Shown piece after piece: positions 1 through 10,799 of a stretch of 64,000 nucleotides of DNA (its first letter is position 1; every line of letters begins with the position of its first letter). The notes under the pieces are model-generated. The model was not told the DNA's origin. It was given only the letters and a program-made list of their open reading frames with translations, and searched no databases. Position numbers and translations under genes: made by a program. The stretch is from NCBI GenBank assembly GCA_024734555.1, contig JANPWX010000249.1, forward strand, positions 1-64,000, written 5' to 3'. Source of the stretch: Trochalopteron elliotii. Taxonomy: Eukaryota; Chordata; Aves; Passeriformes; Leiothrichidae.

Positions 1-2812
1 TCTGCTCAGAGGCAATGTTCTCACCAATCTCAGCAATGCAGGGTGATGTAAGTGTATCATCCATTATTACTATTTTCACTCTTGACACATGGGAAAATTA
101 ATTTTCTTTTTAGAAGTGATGTATGAGGAGCCCAGATTTGCCTGAATAATATACGAACCTATAATCTGGCTGTTACCCTTTGTCTGAAGCATTAATATTA
201 GCAGAAGGCAATTTAGGATGATTGCTTTTAAGATGTAAAGCCAATGTTCAATTAGAGCATGAAATGAAAGACTTATCACTAGCACTGGCATAGAGATTTA
301 TTCACAGAGTATTTATTTTCAGCCACAAAGATGCTGGTTTTGTCAAAAGTGACATGTTTAGAACAAGCTGCTTTTGTCTAATATTACCATGAAAAAAAAA
401 GGTTTGGAATCAAACATTTTTTATATTTAGGATAATGACAGCATTTTGTTGAAAAAAAAAAATAAATTCAATGCCACGCTTTGAATTTCAGTTTGGTTTG
501 AGGAGGTTTCCATTCCTCTGCAGGCTGTGGAGGATACTGTTCACATCCTCCAGCACCTTTTGCTAGGGTGGGGGTAGTGGAAGTGATACCAGGAATATTT
601 TAATAACCAAGCAGAGCTCCCAGCAGTCTCCCACAAATCTGAAGCTTTGCTGGACTCCAGATTGAACTGTGAATTGAGCCTTTGTGAAATGCTGGGGACC
701 AGAATGATAGGCAGCCTTCTCTCCAGCAAGCAAAGAAGTAAATGTAAGTCCATGGCTTGTAAAAAAATCCCAAACATGGTTTGGTACCTGCCAGCACTGC
801 CAGTGGTGCATGGCAGCACAGGATCCGGGGAGCAAACTTGTCTGTGTGCAAACCCTGGGGCTTTCAGGCTGCTTCAAAATGGAATTTCCCATTTTGTCTG
901 CACCTCTGGATGGCCAAGGCTCCAGACTTTCCAGTGAGATCCCAAGGGAGGCGTGGGGAGGGATGGGTTAGTGAAGATCCAGCTGCTCCATCAGGAAAAT
1001 CCGTGCACACAGCACACGAGGTTTCACTGGGGAGATAAAAGGGAAGGCAGTGGCAAAGATCCTGCTGGTCTGCAACATCCTCACACAGCAGCTGCTCTGG
1101 GAGCTGCCAGGGACTGCCTTGCCCCAGGAAATGCTGATTTTCTGCCCACAGTGCTCCCCAGGCCCCAGAGTCCATTTGTCCCTGTGCTTTCCAGAGGGAA
1201 GCAGTTTGTGGCTGAGCCACTGGCTGCACACTGGGGGTATTGCTGCAAGAATAATGAACAAAAAGGGACTTTGCTGCTTGCTAGGCCATGAGTGCTTGGA
1301 GATAACAGGAGGGAATGTGCCCCATGGTGGGGAGGGCTTGTGCCACCCAGTGCTGGTGGTGGGGGAATGGAGAAGGTGCACATCCCTGAAACCTGCCTCT
1401 CCCTAAATCCCAATATGACCAATAAGGGATGCTGGGGCTCCTGGAGCTGTGGGAGAGCAAGGCCAGCAGGGCTGAACTCTGCCTGGGAGAGGGGAACCTT
1501 TCCCTGGCTCCCCTGGGAGGGACAGCCAGGACCCACCTGGTCCCAGGGAAACTGGCCAGTACATCTTGTTCCTGCTTGGCACTATTCATTTGGCTGAGCA
1601 GAGCCAGAGCTGGCAACACATTTGCACAGAGCCCTGCCCTGAATAAAAAGCCCCAATGCTGAGGCACAATTCAGGGCCAGGATGGAGCAGTGAGCTGCTC
1701 CTCTCAGCCTGGCACTGCCTTCCATCCCTGTGGGTCTGTCACTGGCACACTTCTTGCCCCTCCAACATGCACTGCTGCTGTCTCCCAGCCTGTTCCCCAT
1801 TTAGAAGCTGTGATGCAGCCTGGAAGCACGGACTGGAGTTTAACCTCTGGAGATGGCAGCTCCCATGCAACATTTATGTCAACAATATGCATTCAGGCAG
1901 CAGCAGCACACACAGCAGCTCTCTGCCAGCACAAGATGGCCAAGAGTGCTCAGAGGAGAGGCACTGATTTTTTCCAAGACAAAGGTCTGAACCTGAATTG
2001 CCACCAGGACTTTTTTCTTTTTAGGGGATGAAGAATGGCAATTAGAAACGTTATTCATGCATGCTTTCAGATGAGCTGGCAGTTGTTTGGTTTAATGGGA
2101 TGAGATGGCTAGTTAGAGCAGGACAGCTGGGTATCTGCAATTAATCTGTGCTTAAAACCACACTGAAAATGAGCAATACAGTCTGGTTGGGTCTTAGGCT
2201 GCTGATAGGGACATCCCAGTGGAAAGATTAAAGGAGTGAAAGGACATATCTCCAAGAGAGGTTTATTCCCACAAAAGAAACCTCTGGGTTAATTTACACA
2301 AAGCTCTTTCTCAAGGCTGTACAATCACCTCCCTCCTGAGATATTTTCCAGCTGCACCTCACAGAGGTCTGGATGGATCTGAATTACACCTTAGTTCTGA
2401 GCAGCCTCTGGCAGAAGTTTACAGTGTCAAGAAATGGAAAAAAAAAAAAAAAAAAAAAAAGAGAGAAAGAAGTACTAGAAAGTTTCTTGCAGTGGGAACA
2501 TTTGTCACTGAGATGTTTCACGGAATAAACCCTGGGCACGAGACCAAGAGAAGTAATTGGACTGGCTGTGTTCCATGTTTAAGATACTTGTCTTGGGCTT
2601 TTCAAATGTGCAAAGAGTATCACTCCTTTCTTCCAGAGAGTGAGGATGAGAGGGGTTGATGGCATTTGTCTCTTCAGCTTGCATATCCTCTAGGCCTTTA
2701 CCCCAAAGTCACGCTGCTTTGTCCCTTGAAATGCTGCCAGCACGAAAACCTGCTTTTTATTGCTGTCCTGAAAGCCCTGCAATGCCCTGAGCTGCCTGCA
2801 CAGTGCTGCCAG
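1..2812. other. Gene-free intronic DNA (SLC8A1 large intron)
   Basis: No exon, RNA gene or recognisable transposon is seen. Open frames are short and lack family resemblance. A poly(A) run followed by a GAGAGAAAG tract lies at about 2439-2470. The assignment to the SLC8A1 intron is inferred from the minus-strand exon at 52123-53958, whose donor points this way. Confidence 0.6.
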
Positions 2813-3492
2813 AGCAGGCAGGGGCAGGGAGGAGAGGGCAGGAGCAGGCAGGAATGCACAGGAACAGGCAGGAGAAGGTGGGAGTGGACAGGAGCAGGTA
2901 GGGGTGGGCAGGGATGGGCAGGAATAGGGCAGGAATAGGGCAGGAATAGGCAGGATCAGGAAGGAGCAGGCAGGGGCAGGAAGGAGCAGGCAGGAGCAGG
3001 CAGGAACAGGCAGGAGCAGACAGAAACAGGCAGGAACAGGCAGGAACAGGCAGAAGCAGGCAGGAGAAGGCAGGAGCAGGCAAAAGAAGGCAGGAGCAGG
3101 CAGGAGAAGGCAGGAACAGGCAGGAGCAGGCAGAAATGGGCAGAATCAGGCAGGAGCAGGAAGGAACAGGCAAGATCAGGAAGGAACAGGCAGGATCAGG
3201 AAGGAGCAGGCAGGATCAGGAAGGAACAGGCAGGAGCAGGAAGGAACAGGCAGGAAGGAACAGGCAGGATCAGGAAGGAGCAGGCAGGAGCAGGAAGGAT
3301 CAGGCAGGAACACACAGGAATGGGCAGGATCAGGAAGGAGCAGGCAGGAGAAGGCAGGAGAAGGCAGGAGAAGGCAGGAGAAGGCAGGAGCAGGCAGGAG
3401 CAGGCAGGAGCAGACAGAAACAGGCAGGAACAGGCAGAAGCAGGCAGGAGAAGGCAGGAGAAGGCAGGAGAAGGCAGGAGAAGGCAGGAACG
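2813..3492. repeat. 10-bp minisatellite (GGCAGGAGCA-type)
   Basis: About 680 bases made of a purine-rich decamer, GGCAGGAGCA, with variants carrying GGAACA, GGATCA, GAAGGA and AGACAGAAACA. The central part alternates GGCAGGATCA with GGAAGGAGCA, giving a local 20-bp period. The strand is strongly asymmetric (almost no T on the plus strand). Because 30 bases make 10 codons with no stop, the array stays open in frames on both strands, which explains the Gly/Arg/Gln-rich and Ser/Cys/Leu-rich open frames here; none is a credible protein. It lies in the putative intron and is probably length-polymorphic. Confidence 0.93.
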
Positions 3493-5580
3493 TGCCCACG
3501 TGGGAGTCACACTGCAGCACAAGGTGAATTCAGCCCTGGAGTCAGGCAAGGACAGCGTCCCCAGAGAGGCTCCTCCCCACATACCTCAGGCTCAGGAGAG
3601 CCAGCAGTGATGTTTCCAGTGTGCTTTCTGCTGGCACCTCCCCCAGGCCATCCATCTGCATCCTCTGTCCCAAGGGTGCCTCCAGACTGCCAGAGAAGCT
3701 GGCAAATCCCTGCCCTTTGTGCACAGCCAGCCCCCATCCCTCCCCACATTCCTGCCAGCTGGGGAAGGGAGGGAAAGGGATGGTGTGAAATGCAGTGGGA
3801 ATGCTGGCAGGGCAGAGGGGGCTGTGGCTGGACATATCTCCCTGCTCTCACACTGCAAGCACAGGGAGAAGCCAGCCTGGAATTGTGACTGCTTTCACCA
3901 CTCCATGCTGTGGATGAAGAATTTGGGCTGGCAGGTACCATGGGCCCTGCTGCCCTCTGAGCTGAGCACCCATGGGTCTCATCTCAGACATGACTCTTGT
4001 CACCCACATGGATGGGCCCAGCAAGAGGCTGTGAGAGGAAAAAAGCAGATCTCCAGTGTCAGGATTCAGCCCTGAATTTACCCCTGTGCAGGCAGCCCCT
4101 TTTGATCTGCTGGGCTTGTGGCTGGCTTTGGGAACCCAGCTCCTGTTAAAGGTGTGGGAAGGCCTGGGGGTGGCAGGGACAGGATCCACCCAGGAAATTC
4201 AGGGTCCTACAGGTCATTGGAAAGACTGTGTCCAGCCTGGACAGTCATGCAGCTCCTCCTGGACTTGGGAAGCTGCTCCTCACTGCACTAGTCCCTCAAC
4301 ACAGCGGCTCCCAAAGCTCCTCTGGCATCACACTGCCTTTCTCAGCGGGGATCTGCTTCTTAAAAAAAAAACAAAATTAACTAATCCTCCATATAAATGC
4401 ACGCCTGGCAGGTTTTGAAGGAAAAGAAGAGCAGTTGAAGGCAGCAGCTCTGTGGAGGGAAGGGCAGCCCTGTGACTGGAGCCGTGCTGCAGTCCCTGCT
4501 GAGGTGGCCCGGGCTTTGGAGGGATGTTCTGAGGATCAGCTTATCAAACACTGCAGCTCACTGCTATTGCCATGCAGGTGAGGACTCAGGCACAGATTAA
4601 TTACCACCTTCAGGAGGTAATTAAAGGGCTCTGAGCCCCCTCTCCATCCCAGGCAGCACAGACCACACGTCTCAGCCACGGCTGCAGCTCTGCCTCCAAC
4701 CCAGAGATGGATGGATTTACACAACCCCTGTTTGCCAACAGGCCAGCTGCCATCAATATTTAAAGCTGAATGAGTCTCAAGAGTGGGATGAAGAGCCTTG
4801 ATAAGGCAGCATCCATCATTTTGGGTTTTAATTTTGCGCCTGCTCACTCCGTGCACGGCGTTACAGGTGGATTGAGCAAATGAACAATGGATAAATAATT
4901 CACCACATGGCTCGTCCTCTTGGTTCTCCCAGCCACCATGGAGTTTGGGTGCCTGGCACAGGGATCCTGGTGATTTTGGGGGGTGGTGCCATGGTGATAC
5001 ATTGCTCAGCACTTCAGGAGTCTCTCTCCCAACAGCTGGGACTCCACAGCTGCCCAGCTGGCTTTATAAAGGTACATTAAAGCCTTCTGCCTCCCAAAAC
5101 TCCTCACTGGAGTCTCAGCAGCCCCACAGCCACATCTCTGTTGACTCTGCCCATGCAGTGGGTGCTGGACACCCATCCCTGCCATTCCCAGAGTGCTGCA
5201 AGGGTGCCAGCAGCACCATGGCAAAGTGCCCAGGACCTCCTGCTGTCCCATCCTCATGCTCTGAGGGCAGCCAGGGAAATCCTGGTCCTCCTGAAGCTTG
5301 TGCTGAAACCCTGTTGGTCAGGCAATGACTTAAAATTTAGCAACCAGATTCCTAAAGCATGGATCCTGAAATGTGGAAGACAGTTCTGGTTTTCCTGCAA
5401 CACGGTTGCAGCGAGCAGTCATTTCCCAAAGCTCGACTGGAAACTGAATTACCTGGGGCAGATCAAAATTTAACCCAAATTCCCCAGACAGAGGGAATAA
5501 ATCTGAGACCTGGGGAGGTGGGATGCTAATTAAGTCACTCAAAATAAACCCCACTAAGGTTCAGGACCTTAGACTTATAA
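3493..5580. other. Gene-free intronic DNA
   Basis: No exon or transposon is recognised. The segment holds an imperfect homeodomain-like palindrome at 4597-4624, listed separately. Around 4540-4870 the sequence is non-repetitive and might include conserved non-coding DNA, but that cannot be judged without alignment to other birds. Confidence 0.5.
4597..4624. other. Palindrome with two outward TAATTA-type cores
   Basis: A 13-base left arm beginning TTAATTACC and a 13-base right arm ending GGTAATTAA are reverse complements with one mismatch, separated by 2 bases. Each arm holds TTAATTA or TAATTAA, the core of many homeodomain binding sites. This is a pattern observation; no binding evidence exists here. 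Confidence 0.4.
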
Positions 5581-5624
5581 GATCAAGCCCCTGCCCTGTA
5601 ACCACGATTGGATACCTGTCCAGG

Positions 5625-6060
5625 TAAAACCCTATAAAATGCCAGGTTGACCACAACCCTGATGATAAAACCCTATAAAATGTCAGATTGACCACAGCCC
5701 CCATGGTAAAACCCTATAAAATTCCAGGTTGACCATACCCTCCATAGTAAAACCCTATAAAATGCCAGGTTGACCATACCCTCCATAGTAAAACCCTATA
5801 AAATGCCAGGTTGACCACACCCCTGATGATAAAACCCTATAAAATTCCAGGTTGACCATACCCTCCATGGTAAAACCCTATAAAATGCCAGGTTGACCAC
5901 ACCTCCAATGGTAAAACCCTATAAAATTCCAGGTTGACCATACCCTCCATGGTAAAACCCTGTAAAATGCCAGGTTGACCACACCCCTGATGATAAAACC
6001 CTATAAAATGCCAGGTTGATCACAGCCCCCATGGTAAAACCCTATAAAATGCCAGGTTGC
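5625..6060. repeat. 41-bp tandem array, 11 copies each with a TATA-like box
   Basis: The word TAAAACCC recurs at 5625, 5666 and onward with a strict 41-base period to 6035 (ten full periods, an eleventh partial copy). Nearly every unit contains CCCTATAAAATGCCAG or a one-base variant, so a TATAAAA word is repeated every 41 bases (first near 5633, last at 6043). Units differ by point changes in the tail (CACCCCTGATGAT versus CATACCCTCCATAG) but not in length. An ATTAAA polyadenylation-like word follows at 6096-6101. That order (TATA, then ATTAAA within about 50 bases) would suit an LTR U3/R region whose promoter segment has amplified, but this origin is inferred. Confidence 0.9.
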
Positions 6061-9000
6061 CCCCTGGTCTTTGGCTGCTGCTCATGGTCTGATGCATTAA
6101 ATCATATCTTTGGGCTATCCATCTCATTTATTAGCCATGTGCAACCCAGCCAAACCCCAGCCAAACTTGGGGTCACAGGGACACCCCACTTGTGACACTC
6201 AACCCCTTCAGCCCATCCCCAGTAATGCTTGGCTGGGGCTGGCTGAAGCATTTTCAGGCCACAGACACAAAAACCACCTGTATACAACCACAGGTCATGA
6301 GTACCCTGTGGCATGAGGCAGCAAAGGGACACACAGGAATGCTTTTGTCATCCTCAGGGAGCTTTCTGCTCCTCTCCTCAGCCCTCCTCATTTCTCCCAA
6401 GTGCAGCTGTCACACAGAAAAGTGCAAGGGAACTCACTGAGGCAGTGAAAGTGTTGCTCAGCTTCAGCAGGAAGCACATGCAGGAAATCCCTGGCAAGCC
6501 AAGGGCATCCAAGCAGGGGCAGGGGATGGGAGCAAACCCTGTCCAAAGCACCCCACCAGGAAAAGGCTCCAGTTCCTGCTGTGCCCCTGCAGTTCCAGCA
6601 CCAGGGGACACAGGGGTGAAATACCCAAGGGGTCAGCATTGGGATCTCTCTAGCTCTCTGGCAAAAGCTGGCAATAAAATTAGACATTTTTTGGGGAGGG
6701 ACAGTTTTTATTACTTCTTCTTTTTTATTTTTTATTATTATTTTTTCTTAATAGCAACAATAGAAGCCAGTCTTTTGGCAGGTGCCTGCAGCTGTGTTTT
6801 CCCATATGAGAAATGGTTCAGAGTGTGATAGCAGAGTTCAGGGGCTTTGAAGAGCTTGGAAGAGCTGTGGGATGGTGTCTTCTTTTAAGGGGAAAATTCA
6901 CAGAGGGGCAAATGAGCAGAAAAGAGGCAGAGGAAGTGGTGTGAGAGACCCTTTCCAAGCCCCCCTGGACAGGGCTCCTAGTCAGCTCTGTGCCCAGAAT
7001 GAGGACATGGGAGGGAGCACAAGGGGACTGTGCTTCCATTCCTCCCCCCAGCCCCAGCCCAAGCTAGAGAAATAAGAGCCCAGTATCAAAGCAAAAAGGA
7101 ACCAGATCCCTCCCCTTCCTCGGTTTGTTTTGAGCTGACCTTTAATAATTGCAGAAGGGAAAATGGGCTGGTCAGTTTGCATTAGACATGCACTGGAGTG
7201 GGCTGGTGAATTCTCCTGCTCATCAAATCCAAGCTGCTTGTGTAAGCCCTGTGAGCAGTCAGTGCTACAACCTACAGCCAAAGAATTGTAGAAGTCTGTA
7301 TGAATATAGTTAGGAAAAATGTTGATTAATTTGTTCTGACCCACTCCAGAAAGAAAAAAAACCCAAAAAACAACAAACCTGCTCAAATAGCATCAGGGAG
7401 CTCAGGCAGATTATAAATTGTCTTGCTCAAGACTGTAAATATTGCATCCATGTCTCCCTGTGTGTTTTAAAGACATTTTCATGGGTTGTGCCTGTNGTGA
7501 GACCCCACCACAGACACAGCTCCAAAATGCCAGCAAAAGCTGCACACAGCTGCAGGGCTGAGGAGAAAGCAGGGCCCATTCAACAAGCAGCATTTCAGGG
7601 AGAAAGTTAAGAAGACAGACTGAAAGAGCTGCTGTTCAAAGAGCTGCTAACGTTTCCAGTTATGCCTTGAAGAATTCTGTCTATTTTTGTGCCGCGAGCT
7701 GAGCTCTGCTGATCTAAATCCAGATCAGCTCCGCTCCACCAGCTCTGGATCCAGCCTGGTTCAGCTCTGGTCTTTTATCCCTGGGAAACATGTCTCTCTC
7801 TGAAGACAGGAGGAAGCACAATGCTCTGAAAAGCACCAGGAACTCAGCCCTTGGAGCCAAAGGAGCAGGCACATGCTGCAGGGGGTGAAGCCCACGTGCA
7901 GCCAGCCGCAGTCAGCCTGAGACACCCAAGGCAGCCAAGGCATGGGAAGACCTCACAGAAATAAGGGCAACTCTCTCCTACTGAACTTCTTGAAGAGCCA
8001 GGAGATGTGTTCAGCTCTGGGAGGGTTCAATACCTCTGAGGGTGTCCAGCACCTCAAAGAAAATGGCTTAAAATAACTTTGCGAGACGAGCACGGTTCAG
8101 CGTGTCTTGAAAAAGCAAAAAAAGTTTTAATGAAAGAAGAAAATAATACAAAATCAAAAGAACAAAGCTGAGCACAATGTGGGGACATGTTGGGACCCTG
8201 GATACTAAAAATATTAGGTTTTCTGTTGGGACAGGTCCCATACACCTGCTAAAACACCCCAAGAATGCACTGAGAAGCCTCGTGCTCTCCTTTAAGTATT
8301 GCATGATTTAGGTGGGTTTTTTGGCAAACAGCCCAACAGAGAATTAGCTAAATTTCTGAGGAACAGGTAAAGAGACCTATCAGTGTCTTTGTCTTGGCAT
8401 TGAGCTAATTACTGCCAGGAGAGCAAAGAAGTTTCTGGGTGAGTCTTACACCTTTCCCTGTATGGAAACACCTGCTCAGGTGTGGGGTACATCCCTACAC
8501 TCTCCCAACACTGCCAGGGGTGGATTTGGCTTGGATGGTGCCAAAAGTTTGCCAATGACAACCTGCCACTAACAGCAGGACATGCTGAAGAGCTGGACCA
8601 AAAAAAGGTCTGCTTTGTGCTTCTGAGACCTCTCCAGCTCCAGATCCTGTCTGGGCTTCTGCAGGGCTGCACTGGGCAAGGTTTCAGAGCAGCACAAGCA
8701 GACACAACTTCTTCTTTGCAGCTGCAAAGAGCCTGGCACGTTGTTCCTTGGTGCACACTCAGACTCTCCTCTAAAAACTCTCTGCTTTTTACTGCTCACT
8801 GCTGTGAGTGGGAGAAACGCTGTTAAACAGAGGAGAAACATTGGCAAAAATTGTCTTCTGCAGGGGTCAGGACAGACCTCAACACCCTCTGTCCTGGCCT
8901 CTGCTCAGACACATCCCCCTGGTGACCTGCTCCTGGTGGAGCTGCTGGCCTGCCTTTCAGGTCTCTGCTTTCAGCTGCAGAACCCCAGAGCAGGGCAGAG

Positions 9001-10351
9001 TGTTGCCCCTATGGTGGAGTGTCCCCAGCATGCACTGAAAAACAGAGTTCAGAAACTGGAAACAAATGCTCAGAATGCCCAAAATGCACCTAAACCCAAC
9101 TGCTTATGCAGGAGCAGCAGGAAAAGGAAATGTCTCCCACTGCTGCACAGCAGCTGTCCCTCAATGACTCTTCCAGCTTCTGGCAGCTTATCTAGCACAC
9201 ATAATCTGCCTGAAATTGTCTGCATTTATCACTCTTGCCATGGGGTTTGAGCACCTTGCAAGCTTTACCAGCTCTCTGCAGTACAGGGAGCTGCTGCTGC
9301 CTGCTGGGAGCGGCTGGGGAACTGGTGGGGGTGGCAGGGATGAGTCCTGGGGATGGGAGATGGGAGATGACCCCCCTCAGCCCCTCTCCCACAGGCCAGG
9401 CTGCCCAAATCTTGCTCCCCTTGTCTGTAGAGAATGACTCTAGAGCACGAGCACCTGCCTTACCCTGCCAAGACCAGGAGCTCGATTTCTCTTCCTCTTC
9501 TACCCCAGATGAAAAAAAAAAAGCCTTTAAAACCTCCTGTTTCAGCCTCCTCTTGTTTTCTGCAAGCAAGAAGCCTGCAGGGCACAGCAAGCACCCCAGG
9601 GCACCCACTGGCAGCCCTGGGGGGACACCAGCAACGCCCCAATGTCACCAATGGGTGACAGTGACCAGGCCTGCCACTGCCTGCGCCGCCCCGAGCCGCG
9701 CTCTCCGCTCTGTGAGAAATCCTGCATGGCATCTTTGGGCAGCCACACACACCCCCTGCCTGGCCTGCAGCAGCCAGCCCCTGAGGGGAGAGCAGAACTG
9801 CTCCCCCAAACACATAAAGCTCGTGCCTGGATGCACAGGGAGGTCTCCAGAAAAGGCCAGGCGCCACGGGCAGGGCGCTGCAGTGACCCAGGATTTAGTC
9901 GTTGCATCTGCCTCTGCTTTCATCCCTGTCAAGTGGCATAAACAATCAAATCAGCATTAATAAGGGCATTTGGTGGAGGCTTTTAGGTTCTTAGCTTGCT
10001 TTTAATGATTCATTCAGCTTCCCTCTCCATTCTTCCTGATCAAAGCCTGCCGGGAGCCACCCCAGCACTGTCTGGATAAATTAAAGGAACTTGGACTGCG
10101 AGGACTAAAGGACTCATGAGGGGAGGATGAGTTCTCTGTGGAGGCACACAGAAACAAGCCACGTTTGCTTGAGCTGATTATCCCTAATTAGCAGCTCCAC
10201 GGACACGCAACTGTGATCCTGCTGCTCCACCACGTTCAGCCAGGCTGCATTTCCTGATGGAATCACCCTTGGCAGCCCCCAGCCCTGTCCTGCCACTCTG
10301 TGTGGCCCCATGACCACCCCAACACTCTGCTGGGGTGATGCCTTCAGTTTG
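6061..10351. other. Gene-free intronic DNA
   Basis: No coding exon is seen. It contains a T-rich stretch at about 6706-6755, one ambiguous base at 7496 and a short perfect hairpin at 7708-7729 (8-bp arms GCTGATCT and AGATCAGC, 6-base loop). The many open frames of 60-240 codons have no family resemblance and no clear splice context. Confidence 0.5.
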
Positions 10352-10799
10352 AGCTTTCATATTTTCAGGTTCTGTGCTGCCCAGGGGTGCAGCTCTGAGC
10401 TCACACTCAGTGTCACCCAGCTCTGCACACAGCAGGGACACAAAACAAATCCTTCTCCTGCTGCACACCAAGGACAACTTTCAGCCCCAAAAGCACAAAC
10501 AAGGGTGGGCTGGAGGGAGGAACAAGAAGGATGGGACCTCACAAGCTGCAGCTGGAATTGGACAATTAAACCCCAAGATGCAAATGGACCAAAACTTATA
10601 AAAATGTAAGACTTTGTGACTGGTTGGGCATTTTGTGACCATTTTGGGTCCATTTTGTGGACCATTTTGGGTCCACCTTGGGTGTAGCCCTGGTCAGGCC
10701 CTGTCCTGCCCAAGGTGGATCCTGGAGGCCTTTCAATAAATCCCTGCTTTATTCTCCAGCTCTGCCCAGTCTCTGTTCCAGCTCAGCCTTCCCAAGGCA
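10352..10799 (+). mobile_element. LTR-like element, family A copy 1
   Basis: One of three long copies of the same repeat (others at 15432-15845 and, inverted, 31499-31924). It has a TATA-like word at 10597-10604 and an AATAAA signal at 10735-10740 followed by a T-rich CTTTATTC tract, the order expected for an LTR. It ends near CCCAAGGCA. This copy carries an internal duplication of a word containing TTTTGGGTCCA (about 10640-10680) that is absent from copy 2. No flanking retroviral genes are present, so it reads as a solo LTR, probably 5'-truncated. Family naming needs a repeat library. Confidence 0.75.

Noticed and set aside
3136..3888. 250-codon Gly/Arg/Gln-rich frame over the decamer array
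   Set aside because: The array is open on both strands because its 10-base unit contains no stop in most phases; the frame's non-repeat tail has no family resemblance.
7708..7729. Possible microRNA or terminator hairpin
   Set aside because: Only an 8-bp stem; too short for a precursor, and intrinsic terminators are not expected in a vertebrate genome.
9235..9960. 241-codon plus-strand frame, the longest outside exon and repeats in the left part
   Set aside because: Ser/Pro/Cys-rich low-information composition, overlapping open frames on the other strand, no known domain.
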